Assembly (NCBI GenBank): GCA_017445115.1
Contig: JAFSUU010000122.1
Span: forward strand, 21,087-85,086
DNA length: 64,000 bases
Direction: 5' to 3'
Source: Clostridia bacterium
Lineage (GTDB): Bacteria > Bacillota_A > Clostridia > Oscillospirales > CAG-272
Shown: piece after piece, positions 1 through 8,080 of the stretch
How the letters are laid out: each line of letters opens with the position of its first letter
Position numbering within the stretch: the first letter of the stretch is position 1
The notes under the pieces: generated by a model
What the model was told of the DNA's origin: nothing
Seen by the model: only the letters and a program-made list of their open reading frames with translations
Database searches by the model: none
Translations under genes and position numbers: made by a program

Positions 1-230
1 ACGCCGACGTTATCGCCGGTCCGGTCGGGATCGTCATGGCGGATTCTATGCTCGGAGAGATCACGGAGAAAATGGCGTCGGCGGTATCGAGAAGCAGAGC
101 CGAAAAAGTGCTCGTTCCCGTCTCTAAATGTCAGACTCATATCGCGGGAGCTAAGGAAACGTCCCTTTCCGCGCTTATCGACGACGCAGCCGCTAAGATC
201 GAAAGAATACTTGACGGGTGCGTCGAATGA
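1..230 (+). CDS. DUF3842 family protein, 3' part
   Basis: The frame is open from the window edge (reading ADVIAGPVGIVMADSMLGEI) to a TGA stop, so the gene begins outside the window. The visible 76 codons match my memory of the C-terminal half of DUF3842 proteins, small cytosolic Clostridia proteins with a 'GPIGIVxADSMLGEIT' segment followed by 'SRAxKxLxPVxxC'. Function is unknown in the family. The stop lies 60 nt before an ECF transporter S subunit on the same strand, so the two may share a transcript. The in-frame ATG at 36 is internal to the conserved block and is not a likely start. Confidence 0.7.
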   Translation, partial: ADVIAGPVGIVMADSMLGEITEKMASAVSRSRAEKVLVPVSKCQTHIAGAKETSLSALIDDAAAKIERILDGCVE

Positions 231-290
231 TCCCGAAAGTCTTTACAATGATCCGTCCGCTCGGCATCCTTCCCGCTCCGGAGAAACGTT

Positions 291-845
291 ATGGCTGAAA
301 TGACAAAAAACAGAAAAAGACTGATGAAATTGATACTCGCCGCGTTCTTCATTGCGGCGGGGTATCTTCTCCCGTTCATAACGGGACATATACCGACGAT
401 AGGACAGCAGCTCTGCCCGATGCACATTCCCGTTCTTCTCTGCGGCTTTATCTGCGGACCGTTCTGGGGGCTTGCCGTCGGCGCGGTGCTTCCGATCCTT
501 CGCTCGCTGACGCTCGGGATGCCTCCTATGTTTCCGAACGCGTTTGCGATGACGTTCGAGCTGGCGGCTTACGGACTTCTCGCCGGCGTTTTCAGAAAGG
601 TCTTCCCGAGAAAATATCCGTTCCTTTACGCCGAGCTCGTCCTCGCGATGATCGGCGGCCGTCTCGTGTGGGGCTTCGTCAAGTTCGCGATCGCGGGCTT
701 TTCGGCGACGGAATTTCCGTTCTCCGCGTTCATCGCGGGAGTTATCACCGGGTCGATACCGGGGATAATCATTCAGATCGTGCTCATACCTCCGCTCGTA
801 CTCCTTGCGGACAAACTTCTGAAGAAGTATAAACTTGAAGACTGA
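291..845 (+). CDS. ECF-type transporter substrate-binding (S) subunit, substrate unknown
   Basis: A 184-residue, very hydrophobic protein with about five to six membrane segments, the usual size and layout of energy-coupling-factor S components. The long run of Gly/Pro-broken helices (for example GLAVGAVLPILRSLTLG) is typical. Such proteins bind a vitamin or similar micronutrient in the membrane and work with the shared EcfA/A'/T module, which is not in this window. The ATG has a GGAGAAA site just upstream. No riboswitch is visible in front of it, so the substrate cannot be told. A shared transcript with the DUF3842 gene is possible. An alternative is an unrelated small membrane protein. Confidence 0.6.
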   Translation: MAEMTKNRKRLMKLILAAFFIAAGYLLPFITGHIPTIGQQLCPMHIPVLLCGFICGPFWGLAVGAVLPILRSLTLGMPPMFPNAFAMTFELAAYGLLAGVFRKVFPRKYPFLYAELVLAMIGGRLVWGFVKFAIAGFSATEFPFSAFIAGVITGSIPGIIIQIVLIPPLVLLADKLLKKYKLED

Positions 846-854
846 CAGAACGAA

Positions 855-890
855 AAAGGCTTCCGGCAAGACCGGAAGCCTTTTTTGTTT
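855..890. terminator. Bidirectional rho-independent terminator
   Basis: Stem AAAGGCTTCCGG (855-866), five-base loop, then CCGGAAGCCTTT, followed by a T tract; on the other strand it is also followed by Ts. It lies between convergent genes ending at 845 and 903 and can serve both. Confidence 0.85.
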
Positions 891-902
891 TTCTGTGAAA
901 TA

Positions 903-1667
903 TCAGCCGACGACCGTAACGCTCGTTACGTGCGGGTTGGATCCCTCATACCAGTAGAGGAAACCTTCGATGTCGATGACCTGACCGACCTCGAGAGCTT
1001 CAACTGCTTTGTAAACTTCGGTGTCGGAGCCCGTGAGATAGAACTCAACGCAGAAGGCGTACTCAGCGTCGCCGAGAGTTGCCTTGAAGTAAAGGTCGTC
1101 CGTCTTCTCTTCAGCGTTCTTGTATGCGAACGCAGCGCCTGTCTCGTCGTATGCGGCGACTGTCAGACCCTTGAAGGATACGAACTGGTTCTGCTTTGTG
1201 ATGAGTTCTTCCGTGCCGAGAAGAGCGGTAACGTCAAGAGCTTCTGCAACGTAAGTGTCAGCGCCTTCAACGAACTCGAATGTTGCGCCTTCAGCGATCT
1301 CAACTTCTCCGGACCAAGCGGTCTTGAAGCCGGTGATGCGGATCTTCGTTCCGGGTGTGAGCTTTGCGTAGTCCTCTTCGGAGCAAGTCATATTGTATGC
1401 AAAGTAACCGCCGTCTTTATCCTGGAGATAAACGGTAGCTTTGTCTGCCCACCAGCTCTGCTTTGCCTGAACGTATGCTTCAACGACTACCGCGTCGTCA
1501 AGAGCGGCTGCGTCGTATTCAGCGTATGTCATAGCTTTTGCGCCGTCTTCTGTCGTATCGGGAGTCGTGTCGACGTTGCTTTCGGTTTCATTGTTTTCGG
1601 TCGAGCCGCACGCTGTCATAGCAAGAACCATAACGAGAGCGAGAACGATTACGATAAGTTTTTTCAT
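903..1667 (-). CDS. Lipoprotein with OB-fold-like repeats
   Basis: Start chosen at ATG 1667 because it begins a classical lipoprotein signal (MKKLIVIVLALV, lipobox LAMTACGS with Cys20) behind a GAAAGGGG site; the open frame extends 19 codons further upstream without one. After a Thr/Asp/Glu-rich linker come two similar beta-rich modules, each with a 'LTPGTKIRITGF' or 'LEVGQVIDIEGF' turn typical of OB-fold proteins of Clostridia. It is probably anchored outside the membrane. Ligand is unknown. It stands alone between a bidirectional terminator and the sugar transporter operon. The family call is from pattern only. Confidence 0.6.
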   Translation of the reverse strand: MKKLIVIVLALVMVLAMTACGSTENNETESNVDTTPDTTEDGAKAMTYAEYDAAALDDAVVVEAYVQAKQSWWADKATVYLQDKDGGYFAYNMTCSEEDYAKLTPGTKIRITGFKTAWSGEVEIAEGATFEFVEGADTYVAEALDVTALLGTEELITKQNQFVSFKGLTVAAYDETGAAFAYKNAEEKTDDLYFKATLGDAEYAFCVEFYLTGSDTEVYKAVEALEVGQVIDIEGFLYWYEGSNPHVTSVTVVG

Positions 1668-1750
1668 TGTTTTTATACCCCTTTCAAGATACAAACGGGA
1701 ATCACCCCGGAAATAATAACACATCTATAATACACTTTTTTTCGGAAATG

Positions 1751-3328
1751 TCAAGCCCCTGAATGTTTTTTCTTTTTGCTATTAATTTTATTCATCAAAA
1801 CGTATATGCCCATCGCGACCCACGCGGTTCCGATAGCTGCGATGAGTACGACAGAAGCCGCGGGCAGACCTTCGGATTCAACGGTCTTGAGTCTGTAAAG
1901 AGACGCGACGTTTTCGTATAAATTTTCGATATACCCGTCGTCGACGGTCTGGCGGCGCCGAATCGATTTTGTCACTTCTTCTATCAGCTGTCCCGCCGCG
2001 TCGCGAAGGGAAGCAGATCCGTTGAACACGGGAGTTGTGAACGTGTTTTCCGTGTTTTCAAGCAGAAGCTTCGTCGCGTCGAGCTTGACTGAGTAGTGTT
2101 CGTCGCCGTCTTTGCCGGCGCCGGAGAGGTAGTCGACGTAATCGGGATTCACCCTCGCGCTCGTTGTCACCGGGACGTAGCCCTCGGTCTTCGAGTACGC
2201 GATCTGCACGCCGTCCGTCAGAAGGAATTCCGCAAACAGCCATGAGGCGAGCACCTCCTGCTTGTCTTCCTTATTGAAAATACAGACGGAAGGTCCTTGC
2301 GAGATCATTTTCGGCGAGGAAGGGTCGAGCTGAGGAACGGTCATCACCGCGGTCTCAAAATCAACTATCTTCTCCTCTGCGATGTCGACGAGCGGCGCGC
2401 CGGAGCCCATCCAGGTCGAACCCGCAGTACTGTCGACCGCAAAGATACACTGCCCGGCGTTCAAAAAGTTTGCGGGGTACCCCGTGATCTTGAACGTCGA
2501 GAAAGCACCGGCCTTCACGTGATCCGCTATATCGAGCAGAAAGCTTTTTGTGTCGTCGTTGAAGATCAGTATGTCGCCGTCCTCTTCCGAGTACGGGGCG
2601 TCCGCCTGACGCAGATACTGTATCATCATATTGTCCGTGGACTTGTAAATGAAGGGTATCATCACGGTCTGTCCGTTGACGGCGAACGTGCCGTCGGCGT
2701 TCTTTTTCATCGCCGCTTCGGAGACCTCCCAGACGAAGTCCCACGTCAGCGTTTCGGGGAGCGTGTAACCGAGCTTTTCGACAAATGTCTTATTAATGTA
2801 GCACGCCTCGGTCGACCTCATGTACGGCAGCGCGTAGAACGCTCCGCCGAGATATCCTTCTTCGAGAAATTCGGGTATGATCTCATCCTTTGACGGGCAG
2901 TCGAACTTCAGAAGGCTCCCGCCGAGACCGTACTCTTTGTCCGCCATCAGGGCGTCGAGCGGCGCCACGATGTTTTCTCCGGTCATATAAGTCGCGATAT
3001 GGTCGGGGTACGTGATGCACACGTTCGGCGTTGTTTTCGTCGCGATGTTCGTTATGACGTCGTTGTAAATATCGCCGTAATTCGTGTAGAATCTTACGTT
3101 GACCGTGACGTTCGGATAGAGAGCCTCAAAGTCATTTTTGGCTTTTGTATAAATTGCACTCTGGACCTTGTTCGTGTCGTTTTTCGCCCAGAAATTTATA
3201 GTGAAATGCCTCGATTCGTCGAAGCTGTCGGGCACGTCGAAGTCCGAGAGAGCGCTCCTTCCGTGGCAGGAAGCAAAGAAAGTGATAAGGATCGCCGAGA
3301 GGATCAGAAACGAGATGATCTTTTTCAT
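1751..3328 (-). CDS. Sugar ABC transporter extracellular solute-binding lipoprotein
   Basis: Start at ATG 3328 gives a lipoprotein signal (MKKIISFLILSA, lipobox FFASC, Cys21); it overlaps the stop of the upstream permease gene by 4 nt (ATGA). The 525-residue product has the family 1 solute-binding pattern (FTINFWAKN..., the AxYPNVTVNV strand, DHIATYM, YALPYMRSTEACYINK). It should bind an oligosaccharide or glycerol-phosphate-like ligand for the two permeases. Odd points: it is the last gene of the operon rather than the first, and its C-terminus carries a membrane helix (VVLIAAIGTAWVAMGIYVLM) and a Lys-rich tail, which ordinary binding proteins lack. Confidence 0.85.
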   Translation of the reverse strand: MKKIISFLILSAILITFFASCHGRSALSDFDVPDSFDESRHFTINFWAKNDTNKVQSAIYTKAKNDFEALYPNVTVNVRFYTNYGDIYNDVITNIATKTTPNVCITYPDHIATYMTGENIVAPLDALMADKEYGLGGSLLKFDCPSKDEIIPEFLEEGYLGGAFYALPYMRSTEACYINKTFVEKLGYTLPETLTWDFVWEVSEAAMKKNADGTFAVNGQTVMIPFIYKSTDNMMIQYLRQADAPYSEEDGDILIFNDDTKSFLLDIADHVKAGAFSTFKITGYPANFLNAGQCIFAVDSTAGSTWMGSGAPLVDIAEEKIVDFETAVMTVPQLDPSSPKMISQGPSVCIFNKEDKQEVLASWLFAEFLLTDGVQIAYSKTEGYVPVTTSARVNPDYVDYLSGAGKDGDEHYSVKLDATKLLLENTENTFTTPVFNGSASLRDAAGQLIEEVTKSIRRRQTVDDGYIENLYENVASLYRLKTVESEGLPAASVVLIAAIGTAWVAMGIYVLMNKINSKKKKHSGA

Positions 3329-4167
3329 CCTTTCATACCTCCTCTCGAGACGCCCGCCATGATCTGCTTTCTGAAAATAAGGAAGAGGATTATCAGCGGT
3401 ACGGAGATCGCGACGACCGCCGCCATCATGGCGGGAATATTCTCCCTGCCGAATCCGTTCTCGCGTATCTCCTGGATACCGTTCGAGACGAGATAGTAAT
3501 TCGGATCGTCGGTGATGAGGCGCGGCCACACGTATGAGTTCCAGCACTCGATGACCTTGAGAATCGTCACCGTGACGATCGTCGGACGGCAGATCGGCAC
3601 CATGACTTTGAACAGATATTTTATGTCGCCCGTCCCGTCGACTTTAGCCGCGAGATAGAGCTCGTCGGGTATTTGCGAGAAGTTTTCCTTAAGCAGATAG
3701 ATATAGAATACCGAGGTGATCGACGGCAGTATCAGACCGAGGAAAGTGTTTCTCAGTCCGAGGTCGGTCACCGTGACGAAGTTCGTGATTATAACGAGCT
3801 CGTTCGGTATCATCATCAGCGCGAGGAACGCCGTGAAGACGGCGTCGCGCCCCGCAAATTTGAGCCTTGAGAATGCGAACGCGGCGAGAATTATGACCGC
3901 GAGCATAAGCGCCGTCGTCACGACGGTAAAGATAAGGGTGTTCAGAAAATATTTTGCGAGCGGCACCGAGGTGAACGCTTCCTTGAAACTGTCGAACGCG
4001 GGAGACAGGGTGAAGAATTTCGGCACCGTCTCGGACGAATACTCGCCATAGCTCTTGAACGAGGTGAGTATCATCCAGTAGAACGGGAAGAGGACGATTA
4101 TCCCCCACACCGAGAGGAAGAAATATATCACGGCGCTTGACAGCTTGAATTTTCTTTTCTTATTCAT
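3325..4167 (-). CDS. Carbohydrate ABC transporter permease, MalG/UgpE type
   Basis: 280 residues with six predicted membrane helices and the permease EAA loop 'ELYLAAKVDGTGDIKYLFKVMVPICRP' that docks onto the ATPase. Start placed at ATG 4167 because a GAGGAGG site lies 7 nt upstream; an earlier in-frame TTG at 4182 overlaps that site and is rejected. It is one of two inner-membrane subunits of the importer, transcribed after the MalF-type partner (11-nt gap) and before the binding protein (4-nt overlap). Confidence 0.9.
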   Translation of the reverse strand: MNKKRKFKLSSAVIYFFLSVWGIIVLFPFYWMILTSFKSYGEYSSETVPKFFTLSPAFDSFKEAFTSVPLAKYFLNTLIFTVVTTALMLAVIILAAFAFSRLKFAGRDAVFTAFLALMMIPNELVIITNFVTVTDLGLRNTFLGLILPSITSVFYIYLLKENFSQIPDELYLAAKVDGTGDIKYLFKVMVPICRPTIVTVTILKVIECWNSYVWPRLITDDPNYYLVSNGIQEIRENGFGRENIPAMMAAVVAISVPLIILFLIFRKQIMAGVSRGGMKG

Positions 4168-4178
4168 ACCGCGCCTCC

Positions 4179-5072
4179 TCAATCATAGTATACGTGCTTT
4201 TTGCTGACGAGCAGGTTTATGCACGTTATGGTCAGAACTATGGCGAAGAGTATGATCGCCGCCGCCGAAGCGTAGGACGGGTATCCGCCGCTGTTGCCGT
4301 AGAGCATATCGTAGACGTACCCGACTATCGTGTTCATCCCGGAGGCGTTCAGGTCCGTTCCGAAGAGCGCGACGGAATCGCTGTACGCCTTGAACGCGCC
4401 GATAAAGCCGGTGATGATCAGATAGAAGAGCATCGGCGAGATCATCGGCAGAGTTATTTTCATAAAGACGCGGCGGCGCGAAGTTCCGTCTATCGCCGCG
4501 GCGTTATAGTAGTCCTGCTTGACGGAGGCGAGCGCCGACGTCAGAACGAGGATCTTGAACGGAAGGACTATCCACACCGTGTAGAAGCAGAGTACGAACA
4601 TCTTTGCCCAGTACGGTCCGTCAATAAAGTCGACGGAGCTCCCGCCGAAAAGGTTTATCAGTATGTTAACAAGACCCTCGGAGTACGGCGTCTTTTTGAA
4701 AAGGATCATAAAGACGAGACCGACGGCGAGAGTGTTCGTCACGTACGGCAGGAAATACACCGTCTGGAAGAGTTCGCGCAGCTTTTTGATGGAAGAAAGC
4801 CCGAGAGAGATGAGGAGCGCAAGTCCGGTAGACACCGGAACGGTGATGATGACGAGAATAAACGTATTTTTGAGCGCCTGCAGGAAATACGGATCGCGAA
4901 GGACGTACGAAAAGTTGTTGAATCCCGTGCCCGTAAAGCTTTGAGAGGCGAAGTTGTAGCCTTCTTCAAACGAGTACACCACGACGTCGACGAGCGGATA
5001 GACGAGGAACACGCCGACGAACGCGAGCGCAGGCAGAAGGTACAGCCACCCTTTGAGGTTTCTGCTTTTCAT
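4179..5072 (-). CDS. Carbohydrate ABC transporter permease, MalF/UgpA type
   Basis: 297 residues, six membrane helices, opening with 'WLYLLPALAFVGVFLVYP', a hallmark of the MalF/UgpA group, and carrying the EAA-like loop 'DYYNAAAIDGTSRRRVFMKITLP'. It pairs with the following MalG-type subunit. The ATG is 5 nt after the stop of the ATPase gene, so translation is probably coupled. The substrate is not evident from sequence; the cassette as a whole resembles importers for di/oligosaccharides or glycerol-3-phosphate. Confidence 0.9.
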   Translation of the reverse strand: MKSRNLKGWLYLLPALAFVGVFLVYPLVDVVVYSFEEGYNFASQSFTGTGFNNFSYVLRDPYFLQALKNTFILVIITVPVSTGLALLISLGLSSIKKLRELFQTVYFLPYVTNTLAVGLVFMILFKKTPYSEGLVNILINLFGGSSVDFIDGPYWAKMFVLCFYTVWIVLPFKILVLTSALASVKQDYYNAAAIDGTSRRRVFMKITLPMISPMLFYLIITGFIGAFKAYSDSVALFGTDLNASGMNTIVGYVYDMLYGNSGGYPSYASAAAIILFAIVLTITCINLLVSKKHVYYD

Positions 5073-5077
5073 CTTAT

Positions 5078-6166
5078 TTACGCAAGCCTTTCCCCGGTAT
5101 CCGGGTCAAAGATAAAGACTTTGTTTTTCTTCAGATCGAATTTTACGCTCTGTGAGATTCCCGGCGCGTTTCCGGCGTCGATTATCGAACGGATGACCTC
5201 GTTTTCGGAGGCGGGATGAGTCGATACGACGGAGACGTCGCGCCCCATGACCTCGACTCTCTGAAGACCGCAGGTGAAGCGGCCGTTCTCCGAGAGGATA
5301 AAGCCCTCGGGTCGGATGCCGACTGTCACGTTCCCGTCGCGGACGCCTTCTGCTTCAAGGACGTCCTCGTCGCCGATAAAGAGTTTTCCGTCCCTGACAC
5401 GTCCGGAGAATACGTTTATCGGAGGCGTTCCGAGGAATTTTGCGACGAAGAGATCACGCGGGTCGTCGTAGACGTCCTGGGGCGCGCCGATCTGACGTAC
5501 TGCGCCGGAGTTCATAACGACAATGACGTCGCATATACTCATCGCTTCTTCCTGGTCGTGAGTGACAAAGATCGTGGTGATCCCCGTTTCACGCTGGATG
5601 CGGCGGATTTCCTCGCGCGTCTGAAGTCTGAGTCTCGCGTCGAGGTTTGAGAGCGGCTCGTCGAGAAGGAGCACTCTCGGGAGCTTGACTATCGCTCTCG
5701 CGATCGCGACTCTCTGCTGCTGACCGCCGGAGAGTTCCTTCGGCCGTCTGTCGAGAAGCTCCGTTATCTGAACGAGCTTTGCCGCCTCGCTGACTCTTTT
5801 GTCCATCTCCTCGCGCTTGAGCTTATCCTTCCCCTTGAAGTTCTCGAGAGGGAAGCGTATGTTCTGCTCGACGGTGAGGTGGGGGTAGAGCGCATAGTTC
5901 TGGAACACCATTCCGACTCCGCGCTTTTCCGCAGGGAGTTCCGTCACGTCCTCGTCGCCGAAGAAGACCTTTCCCGAGGTCGGTTCAAGCAGTCCGCTTA
6001 TCATATTGAGCGCGGTGCTCTTTCCGCATCCGGAAGGGCCGAGAAGACCGACGAGCTTTCCGTCGGGTATTTCAAAGTTGAGGTCGTCTGCCGCGACGAC
6101 CGTCTCTTTGCTGCCGCGCTTTTTCGAAGGAAATATCTTCGTTAAATTTTTCAGTTCGACTTTCAT
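5078..6166 (-). CDS. ABC transporter ATP-binding protein, MsmK/UgpC type
   Basis: 362 residues. Walker A GPSGCGKST at 43-51, Q-loop VFQNYALYPH, signature LSGGQQQR, Walker B VLLLDEPLSNLD and the switch histidine in FVTHDQ are intact. The C-terminal third is the regulatory TOBE/OB region of the MalK/UgpC branch. It powers the adjacent MalF/MalG-type permeases. Many Clostridia share one MsmK between importers; here the ATPase is within the operon. It starts 9 nt after the thioesterase stop, behind GAGGC. Confidence 0.92.
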   Translation of the reverse strand: MKVELKNLTKIFPSKKRGSKETVVAADDLNFEIPDGKLVGLLGPSGCGKSTALNMISGLLEPTSGKVFFGDEDVTELPAEKRGVGMVFQNYALYPHLTVEQNIRFPLENFKGKDKLKREEMDKRVSEAAKLVQITELLDRRPKELSGGQQQRVAIARAIVKLPRVLLLDEPLSNLDARLRLQTREEIRRIQRETGITTIFVTHDQEEAMSICDVIVVMNSGAVRQIGAPQDVYDDPRDLFVAKFLGTPPINVFSGRVRDGKLFIGDEDVLEAEGVRDGNVTVGIRPEGFILSENGRFTCGLQRVEVMGRDVSVVSTHPASENEVIRSIIDAGNAPGISQSVKFDLKKNKVFIFDPDTGERLA

Positions 6167-6175
6167 CGCTTTGCC

Positions 6176-6901
6176 TCAAATCTTTGTCGAAGTGATTTTG
6201 GCGAGGACGTTGACTTTTCCGTCTTCGCTTCGCACCGTTTTGAAAACATATCCGTCGCCGTCCGAGGATTCGCTGCCGTAGATCTCGAGTTCGCACCCCA
6301 GCGGCGCTTCGTTCAAATATGAAATATCGAGAGACGTGATGCGGCGTCCGTCCCTATCCGGGATGAAATGCCAGAGCATATCGGCGTATCTCGTATTGTT
6401 CATGTGACGGTTCTGATCGACGTCGGTGTAGAAGACCTTTCTCGTACCGAGGAGAGCGGGCTCTCCGGCGAATTCCGGCTTTCTCGGAAGCTCGACGTCG
6501 TTCTCGGTGTCGGAGGCGTAGTTCAGCTCCACGTCGGAGATACGAACGAGTCTTTTGTTATTCAGGTCGCAGAGCGCCCAGACCGATTTGCCTTTTGCCG
6601 CCGGTTTGCCGTCATCGCGCGTCATCTCGTAGCATCTGACGAACGACGCGGCGTGGCCGCCCGCCGCCCAGGTAGAAGAGATCACGTTCTCGTGAGAGCG
6701 CACCGGTTCAAAAAACAGAATTCTCATCCGGCTGAGGATGAACGCAAGTCCGCGCTCGAAAAGTTCATCGTAAGACGGACCGTCGTGCTCCATCTGGCAG
6801 AACGCCGTGTCCTGAAGGTAGCGAAGATACCCGGTCGGCGTGAGAAATCCGTTGTAATCGGTATCGTGGACGTTTATCTTGTATTTTTCGGTTTGTTTCA
6901 T
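6176..6901 (-). CDS. Acyl-ACP thioesterase
   Basis: 241 residues with the double hot-dog layout of the FatA/FatB-like bacterial family: N-terminal 'VHDTDYNGFLTPTGYLRYLQDTA' and second-domain 'DVDQNRHMNNTRYADML', which holds the conserved Asp/Asn/His catalytic cluster. It releases fatty acids from acyl carrier protein in the cytosol. It is the first gene of the sugar-importer operon by position (9 nt to the ATPase gene), with its own AAGGAACGG site; the link between acyl release and sugar import is probably only positional. A terminator separates it from the aldolase upstream. Confidence 0.88.
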   Translation of the reverse strand: MKQTEKYKINVHDTDYNGFLTPTGYLRYLQDTAFCQMEHDGPSYDELFERGLAFILSRMRILFFEPVRSHENVISSTWAAGGHAASFVRCYEMTRDDGKPAAKGKSVWALCDLNNKRLVRISDVELNYASDTENDVELPRKPEFAGEPALLGTRKVFYTDVDQNRHMNNTRYADMLWHFIPDRDGRRITSLDISYLNEAPLGCELEIYGSESSDGDGYVFKTVRSEDGKVNVLAKITSTKI

Positions 6902-6924
6902 TCTTTCCGTTCCTTGCGAAATTA

Positions 6925-6956
6925 AACGTAAAGACCCCTTCCGCTCGGAAGGGGTC
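6925..6956 (-). terminator. Terminator of the aldolase gene
   Basis: GACCCCTTCC (6933-6942), four-base loop, GGAAGGGGTC (6947-6956). Read on the minus strand it follows the aldolase stop and precedes TTTACGTTT, a weak U tract. Confidence 0.75.
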
Positions 6957-6969
6957 AGTTGTGTCTTTA

Positions 6970-7899
6970 TCAGAGTGTGTTCGCCGAGCCGAGCACGTTA
7001 TAGATCTTGTGAAGGACCATCTTTTTGACTTCCTCGCGGCCGACTTTGAGGTATTCTCTGGGGTCGAACGCTTCGGGCTTTGCCGCAAGGACGCGGCGTA
7101 CGCCTGCAGTCATCGCAAGTCTTATGTCGGAGTCGATGTTGATCTTGCAGACCGCAAGTCTTGCCGCCTGGCGGAGAAGTTCTTCCGGAACGCCCTTTGC
7201 GCCGGAGAGGTTGCCGCCGCAGGAGTTGATCTCGTCGACGAGCTCGGGGATGACGGAGGATGCGCCGTGGAGAACTATCGGGAACTCGGGGATTCTCTTC
7301 ATTATCTCCTCAAGGATGTCGAAGCGGAGCTTCGGCTCGCCCTTGAATTTGTAAGCGCCGTGGCTCGTACCGATCGCGATCGCGAGGGAGTCGACGCCGG
7401 TGCGGGAGACGAATTCCTCAACGTCGTCGGGGTTCGTGTAGATCGCGTCGTCGGATGCGACTTTTACGTCGTCCTCGACACCCGCGAGTTTACCGAGCTC
7501 GGCCTCAACCACGACGCCTCTTTCGTGCGCGTAGTCGACGACGCGTCTTGTGATCTCGATGTTCTCTTCAAAAGAATACTTGGAAGCGTCTATCATGACG
7601 GACGTAAATCCGCCGTCGATGCAGGATTTGCAGATATCGAAGTCTGCGCCGTGGTCGAGATGGAGCGCAAAGTCAACGCCGGAATCCTCCGCCGCGGCTT
7701 TTGCAAGAGCCATCAGATACGCGTGCTTCGCGTACTTTCTCGCGCCCGCAGACACCTGAAGGATGACGGGGCTCTTCGCCTCCGCAGCCGCCTCGGTGAT
7801 AGCCTGGATGATCTCCATGTTGTTGATGTTGAAAGCGCCGATGGCGTATCCGCCGGCGTATGCCTTTTTGAACATTTCAGTCGTAGTTACAAGTGCCAT
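6970..7899 (-). CDS. fba: Class II fructose-bisphosphate aldolase
   Basis: 309 residues. Zinc and substrate motifs of class II aldolases are in order: HLDHG near residue 80, VVVEAELG near 130, GTSHGAYK near 180, VLHGASS near 208 and CKINIDSD near 247. It splits fructose-1,6-bisphosphate into glyceraldehyde-3-phosphate and dihydroxyacetone phosphate in glycolysis. Tagatose-bisphosphate or fuculose-phosphate-like activity cannot be excluded from sequence, and the nearby L-fucose isomerase makes that worth keeping in mind. Strong GAGGAGG site before the ATG. Single gene with its own terminator; divergent from the DUF362 gene. Confidence 0.93.
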   Translation of the reverse strand: MALVTTTEMFKKAYAGGYAIGAFNINNMEIIQAITEAAAEAKSPVILQVSAGARKYAKHAYLMALAKAAAEDSGVDFALHLDHGADFDICKSCIDGGFTSVMIDASKYSFEENIEITRRVVDYAHERGVVVEAELGKLAGVEDDVKVASDDAIYTNPDDVEEFVSRTGVDSLAIAIGTSHGAYKFKGEPKLRFDILEEIMKRIPEFPIVLHGASSVIPELVDEINSCGGNLSGAKGVPEELLRQAARLAVCKINIDSDIRLAMTAGVRRVLAAKPEAFDPREYLKVGREEVKKMVLHKIYNVLGSANTL

Positions 7900-8014
7900 G
7901 ATTGCCTCCTCGTCGTCAGACGTATTTATTACACGTATATTTTAACGCGTACGGATGTAAAAATCAACCGTTAAATCAAAAAATCGGAGAATTTAACTTG
8001 ATTGACAAAAAAGA

Positions 8015-8043
8015 TTGAAATTTGCGTTTCATTATGGTACAAT
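8015..8043 (+). promoter_or_regulatory. Promoter of the DUF362 gene
   Basis: TTGAAA (8015-8020), 17-nt spacer, TACAAT (8038-8043), ending 37 nt before the ATG at 8081. An extra TTGACA at 8002 is too far from a -10 box to pair. Confidence 0.65.
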
Positions 8044-8080
8044 AATAACGATAAATTAAAATATGTAATTAAAGGTGATT

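Noticed and set aside
885..1730. Plus-strand ORF over the lipoprotein at 903-1667
   Set aside because: Begins in the terminator and has Cys/Val-rich shadow composition; the minus-strand frame has a lipobox and ribosome site.
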